DNA of 64,000 bases, from positions 4,871,747-4,935,746 of the forward strand of contig NW_003101682.1 of NCBI RefSeq assembly GCF_000003855.2, given 5' to 3'. Each line of letters begins with the position of its first letter. Within the stretch, counting starts at the first letter, position 1. The notes beneath the pieces were generated by a model. It was not told the DNA's origin, did not search any database, and was given only the letters and a program-made list of their open reading frames with translations. Shown one piece after another: positions 32,510 to 45,499 of the stretch. This DNA is from Blastomyces gilchristii SLH14081 (lineage: Eukaryota > Ascomycota > Eurotiomycetes > Onygenales > Ajellomycetaceae). A program made the translations under genes and the position numbers.

Positions 32510-34196
32510 CACTCTATCTGATTATAAGTTTGAATCAGTTGAGCTTTAACAGACTGATATGATTTTATGCATCTATACTGAGACTGACTTGACCTCACTC
32601 TCTGAGAGAAACTCTACATTATTCTCTAGAGTGTGTATACCTCTATCTCAGCAGAAATCTGAGATTTCTGAATCTGCTGTATACTTTGACATGAGTTCTT
32701 CAACTGCTCTATCACTGCTACAGCCTCTACACATCTACATCTATTATGAAGATAGAGAGATTAAGATCAGAGATTCTCTGAGATACAAGAGAAACATATT
32801 ATCTGAATTTCACAGCTTTATCTGTAGTCTTGAATGAAAATTTCATCTTAATCTGAGCCAGTATAATACTTATGAGATATGAGTAATATATACTGTCAAC
32901 CTTCTTGAACACATCTCTGTGACTACTTGAGTCATTAAGAAGAGAGAGCTTGAGTGTACTGATACTATAATGACTTGAAAAGAATTTAAGAACTTTTTAC
33001 TGAATCAAATCAAAGATAACTGCAACTGCAGCTTCACAGTGATGCAGTAGTTCAACTTATTATATTAATAAGATAATGAGAATTCTTTTGATTTCAATGC
33101 AAGATTTGAAGAATATTGAGAGGAATTAACTGATGATTTGAATCAATTAAAGACACAGCTTTATCTTATGAAGCTGACTCACAAGATGCAGATAATAATA
33201 TCATAGTATCAGAGTCTATTAATCAATCACACTGAGCTTGTCAATCTGACTTCTCAGATCTATTTGAATAATCAATTCTCTGAGAAAAAGATCAACAAGA
33301 TCTCTTCTAAGTAATCAATGATGAGATCTAAATGACACTGTGACAGCTTCAGTGCAGAGAAAGTAAAGAAGAATTTTAAGTATTCTGATTCTTCACTCAC
33401 TGTAAAGAAATATTAAAAAAGATTTAATAAAGATCTCTGTTTTAACTTCAGAGCTGATAATTACTATGTCAGTGATTATAAGAAGCAGAAGAAGAAAAGA
33501 AACTGAGAAGATATCTTCTCAAAGTTAACTCCTCTTCTGACAAATGTATTCACAGAAGATAAAGAAGAGAAAGAAATGAAGAATTGATAATTCTCATATC
33601 TCTGAGTTCATGTTATGATCACAATATATATTCTGAATGAGAAGATATCAGTGAGATGCCTACTCAACTCTGAGATAGATATTAACTTCATATTCTATTC
33701 CTTTTCTTTGATAAAGAATTGAATGAAGATAGACTTATCAGATCATGTAAAATTTACTAATAGAATGAAATATTACTGTTGTGACATAATTCAAGTGAAG
33801 TATGTGATCACAGACTCAGAAGAAATCTTCAAGAAGAGCAGTCTGCTTCTTCACACAGTTAATATTATAGATGAGAATGTCATTCTAGATCTCTTATAAT
33901 TGAGAGAAAACAGTTCTCTCATTGACTGAGTCACTTAGATGTGACAGTACTGTCTCACTGATGAAGAGACAGTGATAGAGAAATCTGAAGAGTTTCATTG
34001 AAAGAATCTTGAGAAAAAGATAGAGTTAATATACTGTATAGCAGGTGACTGAAACTTGAAAACAGATGAAAAAGCTATCACTCTCACTGCAAGATTAGCA
34101 GCAGTATCTGTTATTGAAGACAGATATATACAATATCTTCTTACAGATTATAAGAATATCTTTTTGAAAAGAAAAGTAGTGAAGTTTCCTGATATC
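32510..34196 (+). pseudogene. GypA-2 gag and protease remnant
   Basis: Colinear with GypA-1 2470-4150. The knuckle at about 33441-33482 reads CFNFRADNYYVSDY: the second Cys, the His and the last Cys are all replaced. The protease region (about 33640-33960) again lacks a recognisable DSG. The frame ends at the LINE-2 insertion just before RT. Gag forms particles and protease cleaves the polyprotein; neither can be made here. Confidence 0.72.
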
Positions 34197-34586
34197 AAGA
34201 TATGATATAATTATTATTATTATTATTCTTCAATTATAGATGTATGCAGTCAGAGACTATGACATCTATCTGAGAACCTTTAGTTCTCAGGGTTTTTCCT
34301 ATATCTATAGAGTCAACTATTATACACTTATCAATTTCAGATATGCAAAATCAGAAAATTCCAGCTTAGAATATAAAAACTGTTTACAAATTGCAGTATT
34401 TTAACATCTTCTAATACTTTGAAACCATTTGACAATATCATGACAAAAGGAAAGAGAACACAGTCTTAAAGATAGACACATTAAATAGATAGATAGAAAA
34501 GAATAGAAAGGAAAAAGTAAAGTAAAATAAAGAGAGACTGTAATAAAACAAATTATCAAAAGATAGTATATAGCTGTTTTAACAGA

Positions 34587-37500
34587 CTATATCTAATCAA
34601 TTTCCTCCTCTTCATATTCAGATATTTCTGAATTTAGTCATTTTCTTGTAGCTGCTTGAGTTTCTGATAGAAAGTCTATTAAGTATTTAATTCCTGTCTC
34701 AGTTGAGAATAAGAACCTTATATTTAATTGATTTAAATCATACTTCTTCTTTAATCTGACTCTGAGACTATTGTATAATGCATAATGTATTACAATATGC
34801 TCAGGATTTTCATTTGTATTGCAGAATGAGCACTCTGTTGAATCAAATCTATCATCAAATCTTTGTATATAGGATTTGAAATAACCATGTCCTAGTTTTA
34901 GCTGAATTATAAATGAGAATATTTTCTTTTTACATTTAATTGAACAAGATTTTCACTTTGATTTTATCTCAAATCTTGAATAATGTATGCTCTTCTTTTG
35001 TTTCTACCAGCTTTCATTTCACTTATTTAAACAAGATTCTTTTATCTTTCTCTTTATGAAAGATCAAAACACTGTTTTTTGAATAGATCTGCTTAATTCT
35101 GAAATCTTTTTTACAGCTGAATCCGCCAATTCATTGCCATGAATATTCATATAAGCAGGAACTCAATACAGATAAATTATCAGTTTAGATATTCTTCTCT
35201 TTTGAATTTTCAAAACAGAGTTTGAAATCAGTTTAAAATTCATTTGATCATTATGAATCTGACTATTTCTAAGTCTTTTTAAAGCAGCTTGACTATCAGA
35301 GAATATTCATATCTCTTTCAAACTATTTCCTCTTTTATGAGATTTTATTTCAATGAGTTTGAAAGCTTTCACTATTACAAATAGTTCAGCATCAAAGACT
35401 TCAGATTCACAGCCTAAATTCCAGAAATCTGAGATAAAATTGATATTATCTTCAGTATAAGCAATGTCTGCACCTAATCTATTTAAATTCTCATTTTTTG
35501 AGTCATCTGAGTAAATCAGAATAGAGTCTTTTATATTGATTGTAGAGATCTTCTTCAAATGCTGTTCATATTCTCTCTCTTTAGATAGTTCACTTATTTG
35601 TAAGTCTATGAGAGATTTCAGCTTTTCTCTTCAGAGAGATATCTTCTCATGATCAATTTTCTCAACATTTAATGAAGAAAATTGATTTTCAATAAGTGAA
35701 TATAGTGTATACAGTTGAGAGAGCATTTTCTTTAAAGTATTATTCTCATTTTAATCAAGAAATCTATTTCAATCCAGTTCATTTCCTGAGTTAACTGATG
35801 AAAATGAAGAAGAGACTCTTTCTCTGATTATATGATTTAAGCTCATCTTCATGACTCTCAGAGCATAGTTTATACAGGTCTTTTCAAATTGAATAGTAGG
35901 AGATGAAATTGAAGCTTCAATTTCCATTGCTTTAATAGGAGATTATTTGAATGCTCTCAGAATTCTTCTCAAAGCTCTGTTTTGTAGACTTTGAAACAGT
36001 TCAGTGAAGTTATCTTAATTGTTTCATCAAACTTGAACTTCATAATCAGCTACTGAGGTAATACAGGCTATATATAACTGTCTCATAGCCTGAAAAGTTA
36101 GACCTCTCTCAGTATTTAATAGTCTGATTATACTATTCAGTAGTCTCTCTGTCTTGATGATTCTTTGTTGAATATGATATTTAAAATTCAACTTGGAGTT
36201 TAACCATACTCCTAGCCATTTGACATTCAAACTGGGTTTAATCTCTTTATTCAAAAGAGTTAGACTTAGTTCTTTCTCATTAAACCTGGAAAAAAAGTGA
36301 ATTAACTCAGTTTTATTCATATCAAATTGAATTAGATTGATATCTGCTCTAACAAAGATTTCCTTTACTGCTTTCTCAATCACTTCTAAATTCTCTTTGA
36401 TTGTCTTTGAACTGTAGAGTAGATCAATATCATCTACATAACTTGAAGATCTCACTATTTTCATCTCTCTATTCTTGAATAGATATGCAGTGTATATTGC
36501 AAATAAAACAGGTGAGATTGAAGATTCTTGTGATACTTCTATTTTTATCTCAGATTTATCTTGTTTTCTTTCATCAAAGAATAGTTGTATAATTCTTTTA
36601 AACATGAAACAATTAACTCATTTTATTAGAGAAAGTGACAGTTTTAACATCTTCAAAGTTTGAATCATCTTAGACTTTGAAACATGATCAAATGCATCTT
36701 TTATGTCAATAAAAAGTGCAGTTGAGACCAGGTCTTCATGCTTGGCTACTTGAACATCATGAATAACTGAGAGAACAGTGTCAATTGCAGATGATTATTT
36801 TCTATCTCTCATTTGTTCATTAAATAGAAGAGAATCACTAATAGAGCTTATAAAAGATAATCTAGTAGCTATTATCTTTTCTAGAACTTTTTCTAAACAG
36901 TTCAACAGAAATATTACTCTATATGACTTAGAAATTGAAGCTTTTCTATTAGATTTTGCAAGGATTACTTCAGTAGCTTCTCTTCAGTATTCAGAATGAT
37001 AATCATTTTTTAAGAGATTGAAAAAGAGCTCAAAATATTCATTCTTCAAGTAGAAATATGTGTTTTGAATAATTAAATAATTAATTGAATCAGGCCCTGC
37101 AGCAGTTTTAATTAGACTGGCCGCTGGAAGCATGAATTTCACATTTGATCTCATTTGATCTGGTCCCATACATTTCTTAGCGTGAATCCCGCTGGGACTG
37201 GCTATCAAAAAAACATGTAAAGTGACTATATATCAGATCTTAAAATAGAACCATGACTTGAAAAAAATGAGAAAGTGATCTCATTTGATCTCATTTAGTT
37301 CCATTCTTGGCATAAAGTTACTATTTTTAGACATTTTAAGGTTTTTTTTAGACTATTTTTAATTTTTTAAAAAGTAACACTTTTTGATAATGCTCAAATG
37401 AGATTTAAAGTCATTTAAAGCAATAAAAATAATTTAAATTGAGAAGTGAAAATCATGGTCTCATTTGGAAAATGTGACAAGAGTAGACAGTAAGTCCCAC

Positions 37501-39030
37501 TGAGACAGTATGAGACTACTATCTAATGTTAAAACCGTGTAATGGGATCAGTCGAATTGGTAATGAAACTATCAAAAAATCTGGTCCTGGTCCCAGACAC
37601 GGTCACACGGTCAGTCTAGTTTTAATTGAACTTGAGAATATTGCTGACTCTAGTTCAACACATGTAAGCTCAGGCCATTCTCAGTTATTTTCATCAATAT
37701 CTTCATGAAATGACATATTCTCCTCTTCTAAATATGATGAGTTTTGAAAGAGAATTCTTATAAAAGCTTGACATTTTTTCTCAAAAGAGTTTGCTGTATA
37801 CAATTCATTCTGAAATTCATATTCTAAGATTGAAAGCTTTGCTACACTTCTTGTTTTAGTATAGTTGAAGACTTTAAAAACTTCTTTTTCTTATACTTCT
37901 TTAAGAAATTTGTTTCAGCAATCTGTTTTGACTTTTTTAATATCTGAAAAATATTCATTTCAAATAGCTTTGAACTCTTCATCAGATATTAAGTTATTCT
38001 TTCACTCTCTCTTAGCAGTGACTAATTACTTTCTTTTAGAAGTGATATTCTCATTTCATCAAGGTTTGAAAAACTCAGAAGACTTTTTCTTTGAAATATT
38101 TTCTTCAATACTTGTTAGAAGAATAGATGTAATCAGCTTTGCTCTATTCTTAAGCATTTCATTTGAGATATCTTGACTTTGATTTTAATAAAGCTTACTC
38201 TGTCTTTCAGATTTCAGCTGTTTTACTCTTTCTTCAACTACTTTTCAATCAGCTTTTTCAAAGTTATACTGATTAGAGAGAAGAGGATTTTCACTTCTTT
38301 GTTTTTCACTCAGTTCAATATCAAATTGAATGATCTCATGATCTGATTCTGAGGTTTCATTTGAATTAATAAATCAGTTTGTAAGTCTTTTTTCAATTAG
38401 ATTTTATGACATGAAAGTTAGATCTATAATAGATTTTTATTTCATGTCTTTTCTAAAGAATGTTTGTTGATCAGACTTGTTAACTAAATCTATTGAATGC
38501 TCAAAAGTTCATTCAACCAGTTTATCTGCTCTTACTACTCTTGTGCACTCTGAGTTTCATCAGAGATGATATGCATTGAAGTCTCCTACAATTATAGAGT
38601 TTTTTAAGAAAGTTATATTTAAAAATCCTCTATCAATTGTTCAGATATTGTTGTTTTCTTTCAATGACTTTTCATTATAGATATTTATAAGTTGAATAGT
38701 ATCAAACTCATTCTCTTTATCTATAATATCACCCACTAGAATATCAGAGTCAGATATGATATTAAATCTCAAATTAAATTAATATCTTGATCTTTTTCTT
38801 TCATAGATCACTACTCTTGATTTTATCTCAGATTTTTCAGAAAGAAAGCAGTAATAGCTTGAATGAGAAATGATGTACTTTTGCTCAGTATCAAAGTTTG
38901 ATTCTTGAAGAAGTACAAAGTTAACTTTTTATTCAAATGCAATCTGAAGATAAGAATAAATGCAATTTGAGTTTCTATTCACATTATTTTGAATAAATGT
39001 GATTTTTGAAGAGTTTTTAAACTTTTTTTA
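34587..39030 (-). pseudogene. LINE-2 ORF2 remnant (endonuclease, RT, RNase H), split by MITE-3
   Basis: The endonuclease is at about 38900-38300. RT (about 37700-36000) has an uninterrupted 192-codon stretch at 36605-36027 with an intact catalytic YVDD (36440-36429). It is followed by FNEKELSLTLLNKEIKPSLN and VKWLGVWLNSKLNFKYH, the thumb region of LINE RTs. RNase H (35558-35050) has LIYSDDSKNENLNRLGADIA, AELFVIVKAFKLIE and a downstream SDNQAAL-type segment. A Cys/His motif ends the protein near 34800. Stops elsewhere and MITE-3 (37113-37618) make it inactive. A RIP-spared patch around RT is possible. Confidence 0.85.
37113..37618 (+). mobile_element. MITE-3: 506-bp hAT-like MITE in LINE-2 ORF2
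   Basis: It begins TAGACTGGCCG and ends CGGTCAGTCTA. It is flanked by GTTTTAAT at 37105-37112 and 37619-37626, a perfect 8-bp duplication. The empty site is visible in LINE-1 (about 23036) and LINE-3 (about 60050). Confidence 0.93.
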
Positions 39031-39047
39031 TTGTTTTTATTGTATAT

Positions 39048-40706
39048 CTATACTAAGAGAGAGTAGAGATAGAGTAGAATCTAATTTCTATCATCAGATA
39101 GTAGATTATAATTATTTTGAAAAGCAGGAATCTCAACTGCTTGCATTATATCTAGTTTATTATCAGAGTCATTTCTCATTTCTCTAATCTTAACAGGAGT
39201 TTGAGAATTCAAATTCTATTTATACTTAGCTGAAGAGTTGAAGTTTCAAAATCTAGATAGTTGAGAATTTCTTCTTTTTAAACTTGCAGTTGTAGATTTA
39301 CTAGCTTGACTTTTCTCTTCAGTTTTAGATTCACTTTAAGCTTCATCTTTTCTTCAGTTTTTCTGAGTTCTTGAAGTAAATACATATTCTTTTGAGCTAG
39401 ATACATGTTTTTCTTTGCAATTGAAGCACTTAAGCAGAGTATTTTAACATATTTTATCTCTTTTTAAGCATGTTTCACATTTATACTCACTAGTTTTGTG
39501 ATCTCTAGCATAGAATGCACATTTTGAGTCTCTGAAATAAGAGATTGCAAAGTGTTCATATCTTTAACAGTTTAAACACTGTGTTTAAGCTTTGAGATTC
39601 ATTCTTGAGTCTTTGTATTCATGAACTCTCATTTTCAAATCTGCTACTCTTACTTCAGAGATTCTTGATTATTTAAGTATCTTTGTATATACTAGAACAG
39701 AGACATTTCTTCTACTCTATCTGAACTCAATTGAATTAAGTCATACAGACTCTTTTCTCAGTTGAATAGAATTGTATTCTTTCAATTCATTTTTAAGAAG
39801 TAGTATTTCTTTCTCACAGTCAAAGATTTTAACTGGGATATTATGAAGAATGAATTTATCTCACTTTTCATCTCTCTCAGATAGAATTATTATGTTTAAC
39901 AGAGATTCTACTACTGACTTTCAGAGATTCTCATTCTGAATAAGGAATTCTGCACTGAATTCAGACATTGTGATTAGAATGATAGAGTTTTTAAAGAAGA
40001 ATGACTCAATTGAAGCTATAACTGATTTTTGAACTTTAATATCAGTTATTAACTGAGAAAAGAACTGCTGATTGATTTCATTTCTAATTCTGAAAATAAG
40101 GTTTGAGTCTAGCTTATTTCTCTGTAATATATTCTGATTTGAGACTTTAAGAATAAGTCTTCTATTTCTGAAGATTTGAAGATTTTTCTCTTTTTACATT
40201 TTTTTCTTCACTCTTCTATCAATAGAAGTATGAGTAGTATTCTTCTCAGTTTTCTCAGAATTTTGAGCAGGTTTTGAGATAGCAGATTTAGAGATAGCAG
40301 GTTTAGAGATAGCAGATTCAGCTGCTTGAGCATATGTTTTCTTCTGATTTAAAGAAGAAGAAGAAGAAGAAGAAGAAGTAGAAAAGAAAGAAGAGCAAAC
40401 TGAAGAGTCAGTGATTATATTAGAAATTTTCAAAGTTTTTAGAACTGTGTTTGAAATTCCAAGTTTGAACTTGATCACTTTCTGTAGTTGTCTAGCCTGA
40501 GTATGAAGAATTAACAGAACTTCTTCATTCATCTTACTCAGACACTGCTTTTCAAGAATTTTACTTACTTTTTCAAGTTTCTGTATTTCTAGAACTTGTT
40601 ATTTCTCTATTTCTTCTTTCTTTCTTCTCTTCAGAATTTCAATCTCAGGAATAGTATTTGAGAAAGCATTCTTTTTCACATCAACTGAGTGTACTTTCAA
40701 ACTCAT
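39048..40706 (-). pseudogene. LINE-2 ORF1 (gag-like) remnant
   Basis: The start is Met at 40706-40704 (MSLKVHSVDVKKNAFS), followed by a Lys/Glu-rich helix (ILKRRKKEEIEK). A second open segment, 40532-40194, has a Ser run and the repeated SAISKPAISK motif. Zinc knuckles lie near 39600-39420. The stop is TAG at 39050-39048. The protein would bind LINE RNA. A few stops interrupt it. Confidence 0.8.
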
Positions 40707-42246
40707 TGTTCTTACTCAATGAAAAGTTAATTAGACTAATTCAATTAAGATATTTATTAAACTCTTTTGAATTGAAAAGTTGATCAGACTGTTACAATTA
40801 TGAGATTTCTAAGTCTGTTTTCAATTGAAAAGTTGGTCAGACTGTTTCAAAAGAAGAATAACAGACTTTTGTGTATAAAATACCTGATTTTTTTCACACT
40901 AGTTCAGTAACTAGGTTAGATTTTTGAAGAGAATCTAATAAACTAAAATTGATTTTTAAGATAAATCAATAAAATCTTTACAATCTCTTTCTTAAGATAC
41001 AGTGAGAAAAAGTATGATATTAATTAATAATTAATCAGATAATATGACAGTTTTTGAGAGAAAAACTGATAAAAATTAAATCAATTTTTTGCAGAGAAAT
41101 TGATTAAAACTATTCAATTTTATTCTAAATTATTCAATTCTTCTCACACAATAAGTGTGCAACTCAAATCAGTGAATAAAGAGTATAAAAAAGAATTAAG
41201 TATTAATGAAAGCTCTTCAGTCACTGAAAAAGTAATTCTTATTTAAAAGAATATGAAATTATGATAGAAAATAACTCTGTTTTTAATTCTTTGTAAGAAT
41301 ATTGTGTAAAACTCAGAGAAAAACACCTTACTTTTTCAAGAGAAGTAAAAAACTATTTCTAAGATCTTTTTTTTTATGCATTAACTACTGCAGAAGAATA
41401 AGATAGAAACTGTTAAGATATACACTACTGTATACTCTCTATCAAGACTTTCTCTCTTCAGAGTCTTGATATTATAGAGAATATAAGTCTGTTTCTATAT
41501 AATAATGTAAATATTGTTAGTGAGATGTAGAGAAACTGATTATTTATATTTCAAAATAGAAGACTTTATTAATGATTATATCAATATAGAGTTAATTCTT
41601 AAATTTAATAGAAATCTAGTGTTACTGTTCTCAATTCCTTACAGAATCTATTAAATATTGAGATATTAAAACTAGATTTAATATATCTCACTGTGCAGGG
41701 ATCAAAGGCTCAGTCAGATCTTCAGAAATACTGATTTTATAGTGTCATGTCTGCTGATTATGTATTGAGTACAGTTACTGAGGTATCTCTTTGTATTTTT
41801 CTGCTGGGGATGGGCCAGATCGGGAGGGGCAGGGGCAGTACAAAGTGGGACTGTTGATGTCTTGGTACACCAAAGACAGAGAGGGTTTTTCGCGGAGGAT
41901 GCACTTCAGATGTGTCTGTTGATTATGTGCTTGATACTATTGTCAAGGTATCTTTTTGTATTTTTCTGCCGGAGGTGGGCCAGATTGGCGCATATGGTTA
42001 GGTCTCTTCACCTTACAATTTGTATTGCAATTTGGCCCAGGGTTGTGGTGTGGTAGGGGTGAATGGGGGATAATCCCACACAGGAGTTTCGAACAACATC
42101 TGGTTCATGTTTGGCTGGATAACTCCACCACCACACGGGGTATGCGGTCAGCGATGGGGTCAAAATGCTCGTATGATCAAGGGCTTTTCGATGGATCTAT
42201 CGCCGGGTTCTTATTCGAAAAATTGAGCGAGTTCGTGGTGGAGCGC
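40707..42246 (-). other. LINE-2 5' region: leader, tandem units and GC-rich tip
   Basis: It holds the same architecture as in LINE-1: an AT-rich leader (40707-41690), two ~165-bp units (about 41700-41990, shortened and rearranged) and a GC-rich 5' tip (about 41985-42246). Short open frames here differ among copies and are not taken as genes. Confidence 0.65.
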
Positions 42247-42272
42247 TTTTGGAAGTTGAAGATATGATATAA

Positions 42273-45000
42273 GATTTGCCTTGAAGACAGTGCAATGATA
42301 CTATACAGGCCTCTTTACAACTTGTCTGTAAAGGAATTGAATGTTCTGTGCAAATATCTTGAAGAAGCATAATCAAAGAACTGAATATATCTATCAAAGA
42401 GTCTGACAGAGGCATCTATACTCTTTATACTTAAGAAAGATAATAGGCTACATCTCTGTGTAGACTACAGAGGTCTTAATAAGATAATAATTAAGAATTA
42501 CTATTTATTACTGTTAATTGATGAGATGATCAATCAATTATCTGAAGTAAAGATGTTCATAAAAATTGATATACAGAATATCTATCATAGAATCAGAGTT
42601 AATGAAGATAATATTTGAAAAACAGCTTTTCATATCAAGTACAGTAATTTTGAATATCTTGTTTTATCTGTTAATCTTTGTAATGCTTCAGCCATCTTTC
42701 AAATCTATATAAATGAGACACTGCAGGGCCTTGTTAATGTCTTCTACATAGTATATCTGAATGACATTCTAATCTTCTTGAAAACAGAGAAAGAACATGA
42801 TACTCATATTCAAGAAGTGTTGAGTCACTTAAGACAGTATCAACTCTATGCAAACACTGAAAAATGCTCATTCTACATGCAGAAGATTGATTTCTTAGGT
42901 TATACTATTAAGATGAATGACATTTCAATAAACAAAAGTCAGGTCTCTGTCATTGAGAACTGATCAGTACTGCAGATGTACTGCAAGATGCAGATGTTTC
43001 TAGAATTTGTAAATTTCTACAGACAATTTATCTATACATATTCATGAATTACTGCCTCTCTTACAGATCTGTTAAAGAGAAGTGTGAAAGACAGAAAAAT
43101 AAAACTGTTTATTCTCACTCAAGATACTGTGCAGATGTTTACAGAATTGAAACAAGCTTTTACAGATATTATAATACTGAATCACTTTAATTCTGATTTA
43201 CTCAGTCAGTATGAGACTGATACATTCAGAAATAAGATCTGTGAAATCTTTTCACAGTTAATATTGAAGACCTTTCAATATTAAAAGAATTAGAGAATAA
43301 TCATCTCTGAGAATACAGATAATAAAATGTCTGTGAGAGAAGACTTTTTCACAGAGTCTATAAGACATTCTAAATGAAGATTAGTAATCTTCTTCTTCAA
43401 GAAGTTATCACTTATACAGAGAAAATATAATACTCATAATCAAGAGATGTTAGTAATTATCAAATTCTTTAAGATCTGATAACATTATCTTCAGAGTAGT
43501 AAGTACTCAGTGCAAGTTCTCACTAATTATATAAATCTGTGTTACTTCTTGACAACAAAGAGCTTGACAGAATGTCAAGTCAGATGAGTGAAGCTGCTTT
43601 CAGAGTATAATTTCTACATTTAATACTGTTCAGGTCAGCTTAACCTTGCTGACACACTGTCTAAGCAGCCTGATTATAATATCATTGATACAGAGAAGAA
43701 TTCTATAAAAGAACCTCTGTTATCACTGCAGAAGAAGCTGACTGCAGAAAATTGAAGTTCTCTGAAGCTTAAAAACAGCACTGATAAGACAGCTACATAA
43801 TTCAGTATAGAAGATGAAAGAAAATCTGAATCTCTGCAGAGAACTGACACTGAAGATTATGAGCTTCTTATATTATATCTTACAATCATTGAATTGATAA
43901 AGAATGAAACAGTCTACAATCTTTCAATCTGACTATTTTTGAAATTTATTGATAAGTTACAGAAGAGAGATGTCTCTACTGCAGCTTGAATTCAGAAGTT
44001 AAAGAAGAAAGAATTCAGTTTAAACTTGAAAGAGACAGACTCTGAGCAGGACAGTGCTTCTAAGAAATCAAGTCACTGATAACTAGAAGAATGTGAACTT
44101 CTACTGCTGAATGATTCAGTCTTTGTCTCTTATAGCAGAGTGATATGTCAGAAGTTATTAAGAATTCATTATAATAATTCTCATACAGAATACTTCAGAT
44201 TAGAGAAGACTGAGAAGCTTCTAAAATATAAATACATTTAAGATAAGCTCTGAACAGTTGTCAAAGAGTATATTGAGACTTACAATATCTGTTAAAGAAT
44301 GAAGATCTCACAGTATAAGTAATACAGTGAGTTAATATCACTGCCTGTTTCAAAGAACTTATAATAGAATCTATTAATGAATTTCATAGTTGATCTGCTG
44401 AAGTTGACAAGAGTCAAAGAATATGACTTAATTTTGATTATTATTAACTGTTTCATGAAGATAATCAAATATATCTCTACTTATAAAAAGATTAAAGCCT
44501 CTGAATTGACTGATCTATTTTTAGATATCATCATTTATAATTACAGTGCTCTGAAATCATTGATAATAGATCAAGAATCTCTCTTCATCAGTAAATACTA
44601 ATCAGCTTTTTACTATCATCTTATAATAAGACATCTTCTCAGTATTGCATTTTATCTGCAGACAGATGATCAGACTGAATATCAGAATCAGACACTAGAA
44701 CAGCATCTTCAAGTGTTCTATTCATATTATCAGAATGATTAACTTAAACATCTTCTAATTACTGAATTCATATATAACAATGTAAAGAATGCAATCTTAA
44801 AGATATCTTCTTTCTATGTTTATTATAAATATAATTCTTCATTAATCAGTGATATCACAGATGATGTTTCAAAGAAGAAAATAGACAGTCAGAATATTAA
44901 ATAGATACAGGAAACAGAGTACTCTTCAGTGTCAGAAGTAAAAGTAAGATTGAAACTTTTGAATAAAATTCATGAGAAGATGATAAAAAGTATTCATCAC
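42273..45000 (+). pseudogene. GypA-2 RT, RNase H and integrase remnant
   Basis: It resumes after LINE-2 with RICLEDSAMI..., then RT with LCVDYRGLNK and KIDIQNIYHRIRVNEDNI. The catalytic box is YLND (42754-42765), one Asp lost. The region corresponding to the MITE-1 site in GypA-1 is uninterrupted here (around 42832-42850). RNase H (about 43150-43690) and integrase (about 44100-44720, with DLILIIINCFMKIIKYI and QTDDQTEYQNQTLE) follow. Confidence 0.85.
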
Positions 45001-45289
45001 ATTCAGAAGCAGTAGATAAAATACTATAATTGAAAACATCTTTTAATAAAGTTCTTGATAGAGAATTAAGTGCTACTTTCAGCAAAGAATATTAAGATAA
45101 TGAGACTGTGTAAGAAGCTTAGTAAGTGATGACTAGAATCTTTCTCAGTAATAAAAGTAATGAGTAAGCAGATATATGAGTTGAAATTACTCACAGAATT
45201 GAAATCAATTCATTCTATTTTTCACATTTTCTATTTAAAGCTCTATAAGTAATATCTTGAGATGAAGCTGTCTTAACTGAATAATATTG

Positions 45290-45480
45290 AGATTGAGAGT
45301 GATACTGAATATCTTATAAAGAAAATATTGAATAAGTAAATATATTATAATAAGCTTTAATATCTTATTAAATAAGAAGATTATTCATTATCAGAGAATT
45401 TATAAGAATTACTTGAGTATTTGAAAAATGCTGAGAAAGAGATTGTAAGCTATGAGATAACTAGTAGAGACTGTTCTGTT
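45290..45480 (+). pseudogene. GypA-2 chromodomain remnant
   Basis: YLIKKILNK*IYYNKL and EDYSLSENL*ELLEYLKNAEKEI match the GypA-1 chromodomain, with Trp codons again mutated to stops. It marks GypA as a chromovirus. Confidence 0.78.
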
Positions 45481-45499
45481 ACATATTAGAGATATTGAG

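Larger units (their letters stand above)
34211..42258 (-). mobile_element. LINE-2: Tad1-like LINE in GypA-2, the least damaged copy
   Basis: Full length on the minus strand, with its (TTA)n tail at 34211 and 5' end at 42258. It is flanked by AAGATATGATATAA at 34197-34210 and 42259-42272, a perfect 14-bp duplication, so this copy is not recombined. MITE-3 lies in ORF2. An 18-nt stretch (42247-42258 and neighbouring bases) upstream of the shared AGCGCT start differs from the other copies. It has the longest surviving open frame of the family (192 codons). Confidence 0.93.
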
